Source: an uncultured Oscillospiraceae bacterium
Lineage (GTDB): Bacteria > Bacillota > Clostridia > Oscillospirales > Ruminococcaceae
Assembly (NCBI GenBank): GCA_934444765.1
Contig: CAKSDC010000012.1
Coordinates: 1 to 59,862 of the forward strand
Length of the DNA: 59,862 nucleotides
Direction of reading: 5' to 3'
Shown here: positions 19,076 to 26,054 of the stretch, one piece after another
Layout of the letters: each line of letters begins with the position of its first letter
How positions within the stretch are numbered: position 1 is the stretch's first letter
The notes under the pieces: generated by a model
Database searches by the model: none
Seen by the model: only the letters and a program-made list of their open reading frames with translations
What the model was told of the DNA's origin: nothing
Program-made: the position numbers and the translations under genes

Positions 19076-19366
19076 CTACTTAATAATATCTTCTTCGTCT
19101 GTTTTGCACTCTACTATCTTGTATCTACCACTTGCAAAGTCGTCTACTGCCATCTTTACAGGATTTTTAACTTCTGCGGAAGTATCTTTTTTAGTAAACT
19201 CATGACTATTTACCACAGTATTTTCTTTAGTTTCCTTTTGACTTTCTTTAACGCTTTCGATGTATAGTTCTTCAGTAATCTGTCTTGCTCTTTTAGCTAC
19301 ACCTATTACTAAAGAGTAGTAGCTTTCGTTCTTAGTAATAATTTGAGTAATGGCTGGTCTTAACAT
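19076..19366 (-). CDS. rpoZ: RNA polymerase omega subunit
   Basis: Small subunit that helps assemble the beta-prime subunit. The 96-residue protein has the omega core in its first 45 residues (RPAITQI, SYYSLVIGVAKRARQI) and an unusually long, charged C-terminal extension with EESQKE-type residues that is variable in the family. It sits between gmk and priA as in other Firmicutes. Confidence 0.88.
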   Translation of the reverse strand: MLRPAITQIITKNESYYSLVIGVAKRARQITEELYIESVKESQKETKENTVVNSHEFTKKDTSAEVKNPVKMAVDDFASGRYKIVECKTDEEDIIK

Positions 19367-19387
19367 AAAAAATATCCCCTTAACATA

Positions 19388-19954
19388 TTATTTAACTTTT
19401 AGTTCACAGGCTCTAATAACAGATTTAAAGTCGTTTATAGCGTCGTCGATATCGTCATTAACTATAACGTAGTCATAATATTTAGCATATGAAAGTTCTC
19501 TTTCTGCCTGAGCCACTCTTTCTTCGATAACTTCTAAAGTTTCAGTACCTCTTTTTAATAGTCTTCTTTTGAGTTCTTCAATAGAAGGAGGAGCTATAAA
19601 TATAAAGGTAGCGTCTGGACGGAGTTTTCTAACCTTCATAGCACCTTGAACTTCTATCTCTAATATTACGCACTTACCCTTAGCTAAGTTTTCTTCCATC
19701 TTATCTTTAGGAGTGCCATAGTAGTTTTCACAGTATTCAGCATATTCGAGCATCATGCCCTTGTTGATGTATTCTTCAAAAGTATCCTTAGTGATAAAGC
19801 GATAGTTTACGCCGTCCACTTCACCTTTACGAGGTTCTCTGGTGGTAGCGGATACTGAATAGTAATACTTATCGTCTTTCAATATTTCTCCTAATATAGT
19901 ACCTTTTCCGCAACCAGAAGGAGCGGATACTACTACTAACATACCGTCTTTCAT
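19388..19954 (-). CDS. gmk: guanylate kinase
   Basis: Converts GMP to GDP with ATP. Walker A is SAPSGCGKGT near residues 9-18; the GMP-binding stretch SATTREPRKGEVDGVNY lies near 35-51, and the arginine-rich lid near 135. 188 residues, typical. The GGAGG before its ATG lies in only 18 bp of unique sequence left between the gene and the 180-bp repeated element that separates it from remA, so its expression could be affected by that element. Confidence 0.96.
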   Translation of the reverse strand: MKDGMLVVVSAPSGCGKGTILGEILKDDKYYYSVSATTREPRKGEVDGVNYRFITKDTFEEYINKGMMLEYAEYCENYYGTPKDKMEENLAKGKCVILEIEVQGAMKVRKLRPDATFIFIAPPSIEELKRRLLKRGTETLEVIEERVAQAERELSYAKYYDYVIVNDDIDDAINDFKSVIRACELKVK

Positions 19955-19972
19955 GATAAAGCCTCCAATAAT

Positions 19973-20152
19973 GTTTCAATCCACAGTCGGTAATTTCACA
20001 GAGTCTGACAAGCCAGCAGAACACTGACTGTAGTTTGCCTCATGTCAGTGGGGGATACCGATTTCTCTCCGCCCACCACTGCCGTTATTTTTCCTACTTG
20101 CAAATCATCTCACTCACCTATAGAGGTGGGAGAATCCTTGCTATTATTTGTT
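19973..20152. repeat. 180-bp structured repeated element, copy 1
   Basis: Identical to 25870-26049 except for one base (A at 20104, T at 26001), same orientation. It is clearly more GC-rich than its surroundings. Internal pairing: TCGGTA (19987-19992) with TACCGA (20056-20061) enclosing CACTGAC (20022-20028)/GTCAGTG (20044-20050), and near the other end CACCT-ATAG-AGGTG (20115-20128). There are no terminal inverted repeats, no clear target duplication and no convincing ORF. It separates remA from gmk in a normally tight operon. A non-autonomous mobile element with subterminal hairpins, in the manner of IS200/IS605 ends, or a mobile structured RNA gene are the likeliest explanations. Confidence 0.9.
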
Positions 20153-20377
20153 AAAACGTTCTGCAATAGTTTCGGCTTGTACGGGAGATAGTATAACATG
20201 GTCGCTATCCATAACTATAACTGAGCGTGTACGTCTACCAAAAGTTGCGTCTATCAAACGTTTGTCTTCTCTTGCTTCGGATACTATTCTTTTAATAGGT
20301 GCTGATTCGGAACTGATGATTGCCACTACCCTATTAGAAGATACCACGTTTCCAAAGCCTATATTTACCAACTTCAA
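20144..20377 (-). CDS. remA: RemA/DUF370 DNA-binding regulator, C-terminus reshaped by the repeat
   Basis: RemA-type proteins bind DNA as ring oligomers and in Bacillus activate matrix genes. The core is complete: VNIGFGN, ESAPIKR, LIDATFGRRTRSV (the paired arginines bind DNA) and MDSDHVILSPVQ. The start is TTG at 20377 behind AAGGAGGGG; an ATG at 20407 lies inside yicC. The last two residues (N, K) and the stop codon come from the 180-bp repeat that begins at 20152, so the 77-residue product is about ten residues shorter than the Bacillus protein. Likely still functional. Confidence 0.88.
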   Translation of the reverse strand: MKLVNIGFGNVVSSNRVVAIISSESAPIKRIVSEAREDKRLIDATFGRRTRSVIVMDSDHVILSPVQAETIAERFNK

Positions 20378-20399
20378 GAAAAACCCCTCCTTAAAGATG

Positions 20400-21278
20400 C
20401 TATTCAATATTTTGAATCTGCTCTCTAATCTTTTCTAATTCGGACTTCATCTCTACTACCGTACGGGTAATAGTGATATCCTGAGCCTTTGAACCTGTAG
20501 TATTAACTTCCCTGTTCATCTCTTGAACTAAAAAGTCTAACTTTCTGCCTATAGGTTCTTCGGAGTGTATCAGTTCTCTAAATTGAGCGATATGGCTTTT
20601 AAGTCTAACAGTTTCCTCATCGACCGCCAACTTTTCGCTAAGTATAGCACATTCGGTAACTATTCTTGCTTCGTCGATATCTTTACTCTCTAACACTTCC
20701 GAAAGTTTTTCGTATAGTCTGTTTCGATAAGCCTCAACGGTCTTAGGGGAAGCCTCTTCCACTATAGCGACCATACTCTCTATGCTATCTAAACGACCGT
20801 TAATATCTTCGAACATCTTTTGACCCTCAACGGTACGCATATGGATAAAGTTATCTACTGCTTGTTGAGTTACCGTTTTAACCACTTGCCAAACTTCCTC
20901 TTCATCGTCTATAGTCTTAACTACTGTGAATACGTCAGGAAGTCTTGCAAGTTGTGATAGTGTCAAATCGTCTGGTAGCATTAGAGTACTATTTGCAGTT
21001 CTTAGAGCGTCTATGTAGCCTTGTGCCACGTTCACGTTTACCGAAATAGTTTCGTCCTTACCGTTTACGTTGTTAATGGTTACTAATACTTCTACTTTAC
21101 CTCTTGAGATGCTATCTTTAATGTAAGACTTCAACTTTTCTTCAAGATAGCCCATATTTCTTGGTACACGTGCAGAAAATTCATAGTATCTATGGTTTAC
21201 AGAACGAATTTCTACCAATATATCTCTGTCGCCTATAGTTTGCTGACTTCTGCCATAACCAGTCATGCTTTTTATCAT
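20400..21278 (-). CDS. yicC: YicC/YloC family endoribonuclease
   Basis: Stress-linked RNase family implicated in small-RNA turnover. The 292 residues begin with MIKSMTGYGR and LVEIRSVNHRYYEFSARVPR, the family hallmark, and end with the conserved DUF1732 region (EPIGRKLDFLVQEMNREVNTTGSK). It heads the gmk/rpoZ/priA block as yloC does in Bacillus. A perfect promoter lies at 21368-21396, so the block is probably transcribed from here. Confidence 0.93.
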   Translation of the reverse strand: MIKSMTGYGRSQQTIGDRDILVEIRSVNHRYYEFSARVPRNMGYLEEKLKSYIKDSISRGKVEVLVTINNVNGKDETISVNVNVAQGYIDALRTANSTLMLPDDLTLSQLARLPDVFTVVKTIDDEEEVWQVVKTVTQQAVDNFIHMRTVEGQKMFEDINGRLDSIESMVAIVEEASPKTVEAYRNRLYEKLSEVLESKDIDEARIVTECAILSEKLAVDEETVRLKSHIAQFRELIHSEEPIGRKLDFLVQEMNREVNTTGSKAQDITITRTVVEMKSELEKIREQIQNIE

Positions 21279-21326
21279 ATAATAATCTCCTAATACTTAT
21301 AGTATAATATACTAATATTATATTTA

Positions 21327-21345
21327 GGGCGGATAGTATCCGCCC
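21327..21345 (-). other. palindromic hairpin in the yicC leader
   Basis: GGGCGGATA and TATCCGCCC separated by one base, about 20 bp downstream of the yicC -10 box and with no T-run, so it should form near the 5' end of the yicC mRNA. Confidence 0.65.
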
Positions 21346-21367
21346 CTTACTATATCTAATACATAAT

Positions 21368-21396
21368 ATTATAGAACATTTTTTACCTTTTGTCAA
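21368..21396 (-). promoter_or_regulatory. sigma-A promoter of yicC and the downstream block
   Basis: Minus strand TTGACA, 17-bp spacer, TATAAT, both perfect, between mtaD and yicC. Confidence 0.88.
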
Positions 21397-21433
21397 TCAA
21401 ATATTTATCCACACAGGCGTGTGTATTAACATA

Positions 21434-22696
21434 CTAAAACTTTAACTTTTCGCACATACTATATACTTCGTTAGCGTCTACGGTTAAGTACTTTCCGTCC
21501 TGATATAGTATGTTACCGTTTACCATAGTAAGTTTTACGTTAGTCTTAGAACCGCTATATACTAAGTTTTTAGGAACGTTGTATATAGGTCTCATATTAG
21601 GTTGGTTTAGGTCTATTACTATAATATCTGCTACCTTGCCGACTTGTAGAGTGTCTATACTTTCAAGATGCATAGCCCTTGCACCGTTCACGGTAGCCAT
21701 TTTTAGAACCTCTTCGGCACTACATGAGGAAGCGTCTTTCGTCTTGTACTTTTGCAAAGCGGTAACTAAGAACATCTCTCTAAAGAAGTCTAAAGCGTTG
21801 TTACTGGCTGGACCGTCTGTACCTATGGCTATATTGACACCTTTGTTTAACATTTCAGTGATAGGAGCTATTCCACTTGCCAACTTCAGGTTAGAAGACG
21901 GATTGGTAACTACCCACAGACCCATATCTTTAAAGATGTTCAAACCCGTTTCACTCATGTATACACAGTGGAAACCTCCGCCACCGTGTTCAAACAGACC
22001 TATATCTTTAAATAGTTGAGTAGGTGTCTTACCGTATCGTTCTATACAGTCGGTGACTTCTTTTTTGGTTTCACTGGAGTGCATATATACTGGTGCTTTG
22101 TACCTATCAGAGAGTTCTGCTATACCTTGCATTATGTTCAAAGAGGTGGTATACTCTGCGTGAAATCCCAACTGATAGGATAACAGTTCGTCAGTATTAT
22201 TGTACTTTAAGTAGTAGTCTTCTAAAGCCTCTACACTATCTTTAAAGTTGTTTACCGTACCGCAAAAGACCGTTCTAAAGCCGATATCTAAAGAGGCACG
22301 GGAAACCTCTTCTGGCATGACGTACATATCAAAACAGGCGGAAATTCCACTACTTAGATACTCCAACATAGCAAGTTTAGTATACCAGTATACCTGTTGG
22401 TGTGTCAGTGTAGCCTCTAACGGAAAAACCTTTTCGTACAGCCACTGTTTAAGAGGCAAGTCGTCGGCATAAGAACGTAAACAGGTCATAGGGGAATGTG
22501 TATGTGCGTCTTTAAAACTCGGCATTAACAGATTACCTTCTAAGTCTATCTCTTTATCGAACTTAGTAGTATCGTCTTTTAAAGGTTCGCCAACGTAAGA
22601 GATTATACTACCGTGAGTATGTAGTTCGCAACCTTCTAAGACTTCCACACCGTCAGCCATAGTCAATATTTTGCCATTGTAAAATCTAACGTTCAA
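21434..22696 (-). CDS. mtaD: 5'-methylthioadenosine/S-adenosylhomocysteine deaminase
   Basis: Amidohydrolase that deaminates MTA and SAH to their inosine forms. The 420-residue metal-dependent TIM barrel shows HTHSPM (metal His pair, near 65-70), CLRSYADDLPLKQWL, HSSET (near 207) and GTDGPASNN (metal Asp, near 295). The start is TTG at 22696 after AAAGGAAG. It is followed upstream by punA and further by mtnN, giving a coherent methylthio/SAH and purine salvage group. A related guanine or cytosine deaminase is possible but the DDLPLKQWL segment favours MTA/SAH. Confidence 0.88.
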   Translation of the reverse strand: MNVRFYNGKILTMADGVEVLEGCELHTHGSIISYVGEPLKDDTTKFDKEIDLEGNLLMPSFKDAHTHSPMTCLRSYADDLPLKQWLYEKVFPLEATLTHQQVYWYTKLAMLEYLSSGISACFDMYVMPEEVSRASLDIGFRTVFCGTVNNFKDSVEALEDYYLKYNNTDELLSYQLGFHAEYTTSLNIMQGIAELSDRYKAPVYMHSSETKKEVTDCIERYGKTPTQLFKDIGLFEHGGGGFHCVYMSETGLNIFKDMGLWVVTNPSSNLKLASGIAPITEMLNKGVNIAIGTDGPASNNALDFFREMFLVTALQKYKTKDASSCSAEEVLKMATVNGARAMHLESIDTLQVGKVADIIVIDLNQPNMRPIYNVPKNLVYSGSKTNVKLTMVNGNILYQDGKYLTVDANEVYSMCEKLKF

Positions 22697-22748
22697 GATT
22701 AGTCTTCCTTTCTATTAGTGTGTAGATATGCTATTACTATAGTATACT

Positions 22749-23570
22749 TTATAGTTTAGATACTATTCCACCGACTAAGCGTTTAAAGTCAGGTGCTACA
22801 CTGTCGGCTATCTTCTGAACCTCTTGATGGTTTAACGGTTGGTTTAGTATACCACTTGCCATATTGGTTATACAAGATATTCCACACACTTCCATTCCTG
22901 CATGGTGACCAGCTATAGCCTCACATACGGTACTCATACCGACCGCATCCGCACCCAATATAGATAGCATCTTAATTTCTGCTGGGGTTTCGTAACTACA
23001 ACCAGTAAGCTGAACGTATACTCCTCGTCGTATAGGAACGTTCAACTCTTTAGAAGTCTGTACTATGATAGACTGTAACCTATCACTATAGACGTTGCTC
23101 ATATCTGGGAAGCGTGTACCCAAAAAGTCGAAGTTTTCACCTATCAAACAGTTAGGCACGAACGTGGATATATGGTCAGTAATCATCATAAAGTCGCCAG
23201 CGGAAAAGTCTCTGTTAATTCCACCTGATGCGTTAGTCAAGAATAGAACCTCTGCACCCATAAGTTTCATTAGACGAATAGGCAGTACCACGTCTTTAAT
23301 AGAGTAACCCTCATAGTAGTGTACTCTACCTTGCATGGCTACTATAGGTACTCCTTTATAGTAGCCTAAGATGTACCTTCCCATGTGACCTTGCACGGTG
23401 GATATTGGGAACTCTTTAATATCCTTGTAGTCTATAGAACATACACAGTCTATACTATTAGCGAACTCACCCAAACCAGAACCTAACACTAACGCTACTT
23501 TAGGTTTAAAGTCGTTGGTATAACGCTTAACTTGACTATAACAGTATAGCAACTTTTCTCTATCGTTCAT
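22749..23570 (-). CDS. punA: purine nucleoside phosphorylase
   Basis: Phosphorolysis of inosine/guanosine-type nucleosides to base and ribose-1-phosphate; trimeric PNP class (273 residues). Visible motifs: GSGLG (phosphate loop, near 30), GHMGRY (near 62), HYYEGY, LTNASGG (near 112) and YETPAEI / GMSTVCEA in the purine site. I chose ATG at 23570 with AGGTGG seven bases upstream over the GTG two codons earlier. Adjacent to mtaD and close to mtnN, so it can handle the nucleoside products. Confidence 0.94.
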   Translation of the reverse strand: MNDREKLLYCYSQVKRYTNDFKPKVALVLGSGLGEFANSIDCVCSIDYKDIKEFPISTVQGHMGRYILGYYKGVPIVAMQGRVHYYEGYSIKDVVLPIRLMKLMGAEVLFLTNASGGINRDFSAGDFMMITDHISTFVPNCLIGENFDFLGTRFPDMSNVYSDRLQSIIVQTSKELNVPIRRGVYVQLTGCSYETPAEIKMLSILGADAVGMSTVCEAIAGHHAGMEVCGISCITNMASGILNQPLNHQEVQKIADSVAPDFKRLVGGIVSKL

Positions 23571-23615
23571 ATACACACCACCTTATTATAGTTTTATATA
23601 GTTTTAGATATCTAT

Positions 23616-24278
23616 TTATGTTCGTTGTGCTATTAAGAACTTAATCTTTATGCCCTCATCTGAGAACATCTTTTCATGTTCGGTTACATAGTTAGGCTCA
23701 AAACCGCTACTGTGTAGGTCGTATGTGATGTACTTAATATCAAAGTTAAGTTCTTTAAAGTACTCCAATGAGTGTTCAAACAGTACGTCGCTATCGGTCT
23801 TGAACCATATCTGACCGTTAGACGCTAAAAACTGTAGATACTGTGTAAGCTGTCTTGGGTGAGTTAGTCTTCTCTTTTGATGTTTAGTCTTTCTATCCCA
23901 AGGGTTACAGAAGTTAATATAGATACGTTCTATAGTATCGCCGTCACCAAAAGTATTGCTTATGTACTCAATATTCTTTAGGAATATTCTAATATTGTCG
24001 GTAGGTAGGTTAGCTTCAGCATAAGACTTTTCTATACTTCTTTTGGCAAGACCTAACATAGTATTCACTACGTCTACTGCTATAAAGTTCACGTCTAAAT
24101 TTTTAGGTGCTATTTGGGATATAAAGCCACCCTTACCACAACCGAGTTCCATATATATGGGAGCGTCGTTAGTAAAGACGTTAGTATTCCACTTACCCTT
24201 GTAGTCATCGGGATTAGGTATACAGAACGGACAGGCTTTAAGTTCAGCTTCACACCAAGGCTTTTTTCTAATTCGCAA
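23616..24278 (-). CDS. trmB: tRNA (guanine46-N7)-methyltransferase
   Basis: Makes m7G46 in tRNA using SAM. The 220-residue protein has the SAM-binding segment MELGCGKGGF (near 44-53), DVVNTMLG, and the family motif NFCNPWDRKTKHQKRRLTHP (near 124-143) with the catalytic Asp, and an ending FEPNYVTEHEKMF. It starts with TTG at 24278 behind GGAGGA. The gene sits between the punA and mtnN genes without an obvious functional link. Confidence 0.94.
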   Translation of the reverse strand: MRIRKKPWCEAELKACPFCIPNPDDYKGKWNTNVFTNDAPIYMELGCGKGGFISQIAPKNLDVNFIAVDVVNTMLGLAKRSIEKSYAEANLPTDNIRIFLKNIEYISNTFGDGDTIERIYINFCNPWDRKTKHQKRRLTHPRQLTQYLQFLASNGQIWFKTDSDVLFEHSLEYFKELNFDIKYITYDLHSSGFEPNYVTEHEKMFSDEGIKIKFLIAQRT

Positions 24279-24359
24279 AATGATACGTCCTCCAATTATA
24301 TATTATACTAATATTATACCACACACGCATGATAAAATCAATAGAATACGTGGTAACGC

Positions 24360-24402
24360 AAAAAAATAGCAAACTAAAGAAGAGGCTCTTCTCAGCTTGC
24401 TA
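24360..24402 (-). terminator. intrinsic terminator of mtnN
   Basis: Imperfect 14-bp hairpin (AGCAAGCTGAGAAGAGCC with its partner) followed on the minus strand by A and seven T, 22 bp after the mtnN stop. Confidence 0.88.
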
Positions 24403-24423
24403 TCACGTATCCATTAGCCGATA

Positions 24424-25098
24424 CTATGCGTTTACTATGTCTAAGACTACAGTAGCTACACGTTTAGCGGCTATCTTTTCAAACTCATCAAAAGACATAG
24501 CCCCTTCGTCGTCGGCATTGTCGGAAATACACCTAATGCTTACACTTGGAACGCCGTTTATATACGCACAGTGTCCAATAGCAGAACTTTCCATATCTAC
24601 AGCGTAAGGGTTCAGCCTGTCTATGATATCCTGTTTCACCGTCTGACTGGATATAAACTGTTCACCTGAAACCACTCTGCCTATATGATAAGTATATCCG
24701 AACTTAGTACACGATTTGGTAGCAAGTTCTATTAACTGTGGATTGGACTTATACACGCTACAGTGTGGCGGATACTTTTCTAAAAACTCTAAGTTTACAT
24801 CGTGAGAGGCTACCTCATTAGATACTACTATATCGCATACTTTGACGTTAGGGTTCATACCACCAGATACGCCAGTATTTATAACACACTCTACCTTAAA
24901 GTTATCTATTAACATCTGAGTGCATATAGCGGAGTTCACCTTACCCACGCCACAACATACGTTTATAATAGTCTTGTCGCCTACTACGTTCTTGTAAAAG
25001 TCGAACTTACCGATAGTTATAACTTCTGCACCTGTAAGAGTTTCTCTAATATCGTGTAGTTCCGAAGGCATAGCACCTATAATACCTATAGTGTTCAT
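24424..25098 (-). CDS. mtnN: 5'-methylthioadenosine/S-adenosylhomocysteine nucleosidase
   Basis: Cleaves MTA, SAH and 5'-deoxyadenosine to adenine and the ribose derivative. The 224-residue protein begins with IGIIGAMPSE (catalytic Glu of the family), followed by VECVINTGVSGG (near 76), VDMESSAIGH (near 172-181, substrate Glu) and SVRCISDNAD near the catalytic Asp. It ends in a strong terminator. Together with mtaD it gives two alternative routes for SAH and MTA removal. Confidence 0.95.
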   Translation of the reverse strand: MNTIGIIGAMPSELHDIRETLTGAEVITIGKFDFYKNVVGDKTIINVCCGVGKVNSAICTQMLIDNFKVECVINTGVSGGMNPNVKVCDIVVSNEVASHDVNLEFLEKYPPHCSVYKSNPQLIELATKSCTKFGYTYHIGRVVSGEQFISSQTVKQDIIDRLNPYAVDMESSAIGHCAYINGVPSVSIRCISDNADDEGAMSFDEFEKIAAKRVATVVLDIVNA

Positions 25099-25126
25099 AA
25101 TATATAATACTCCCTTTTCTAATAGT

Positions 25127-25459
25127 CTAAGTAAAGTTTCGCTTTAGACAGTATAAGTCTTCACCGTTACCGTCTATGACCAACTTTCCAGAACTCTGTG
25201 CTTCGCTAATAGAAACCTTTTTATAGAATATATCGAATAGCGTCTGCTTATCGATATACACGGTAGCGTCTTTATTGTTATACTCATAAGGTTCTATGGA
25301 TATCTTACCGTCTTTAGCCTCTATATAGAACACGTCGGGTTCAAACTCTTTAACGTGAACCTCTATAGCACGAGTGTTAATAGGTAAACCGACCAACTTT
25401 CTGTCTTTAGCTTGGTTTCTAACGTAGTCGCAAAATTCACATATTTCCTTAGATGGCAT
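25127..25459 (-). CDS. small SCP2-like (sterol carrier protein fold) protein
   Basis: 110 residues, soluble, no signal peptide. The second half (G-K-I-S-I-E-P, DATVYID, LFDIFYKKVSISEAQSSGKLVIDG) follows the strand-helix pattern of SCP2-type lipid-binding domains, in which an alternating beta strand is followed by a helix and a GKLxIxG turn. The N-terminal CEFCDY motif could be metal- or redox-linked. Precise ligand unknown. It lies 28 bp upstream of mtnN, so probably same transcript. Confidence 0.6.
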   Translation of the reverse strand: MPSKEICEFCDYVRNQAKDRKLVGLPINTRAIEVHVKEFEPDVFYIEAKDGKISIEPYEYNNKDATVYIDKQTLFDIFYKKVSISEAQSSGKLVIDGNGEDLYCLKRNFT

Positions 25460-25869
25460 ATAGTGTCAACTTCCTTTCAACTTTAATGTGATAATAATAT
25501 AATAGCATAATATTTATTAGCCGTCAATACGCAAAAGTAGGCACTAAGAGTATTAGTCACAGAAGATAGGAATACCCTATTAACTTGAACCGTCTGTAAC
25601 AGAAGTCTTTTGCACTCTGTTGCAGTCTGTTGCACTCTGTTGCACAATAAAGTACGTAATTATGAGGTTTAATATACCTTGCAACAGAGAAACAGAGAAT
25701 TAGGGTAAAAACATTTTTTCTGTGTATTTAAGTATTATAGTATATATAATCACATAGGTGTGTGATTATATCAATAGCGTATATATATATTTTAAAAAAA
25801 GTTTTAAAGACACTGTTTTTCTGTTGCACTCTGTTGCAAAGTCAACTACATACTCTTTTTTAGATATAC
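25460..25869. other. gene-free region with iterated decamers and an AT-rich tract
   Basis: No plausible gene. It contains 3.5 tandem copies of a decamer TGCACTCTGT (25611-25645, one copy with TGCAGTCTGT), an inverted relative TTGCAACAGAGAAACAGAG (25679-25697), another direct copy CTGTTGCACTCTGTTGCAAA (25821-25840), and a 9-bp inverted repeat ATAATCACA/TGTGATTAT (near 25747-25769) inside a very AT-rich tract with TATATATATAT and an A-run. It is bounded on the right by the 180-bp repeated element. See findings. Confidence 0.8.
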
Positions 25870-26049
25870 GTTTCAATCCACAGTCGGTAATTTCACAGAG
25901 TCTGACAAGCCAGCAGAACACTGACTGTAGTTTGCCTCATGTCAGTGGGGGATACCGATTTCTCTCCGCCCACCACTGCCGTTATTTTTCCTACTTGCAA
26001 TTCATCTCACTCACCTATAGAGGTGGGAGAATCCTTGCTATTATTTGTT
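25870..26049. repeat. 180-bp structured repeated element, copy 2
   Basis: Same orientation as copy 1 (19973-20152), 179 of 180 bases identical by eye. It begins 5 bp after the stop codon of the dockerin protein at 26055-27332 and ends against the iteron-like region. Like copy 1 it is attached to the 3' end of a minus-strand gene. Both copies share exactly the same two ends, which defines the element. Confidence 0.9.
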
Positions 26050-26054
26050 GGATA

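Noticed and set aside
19973..20152. A small protein encoded by the 180-bp element.
   Set aside because: No frame is open across the element with a start and binding site in both copies; conserved pairing suggests RNA or DNA function.
21405..21413. Consensus DnaA box TTATCCACA next to a small ACACA/TGTGT hairpin.
   Set aside because: A single 9-mer match is expected about once by chance in this much DNA, and no cluster of boxes is present.
25600..25845. CRISPR array.
   Set aside because: The decamers are directly tandem without spacers and too short for CRISPR repeats.
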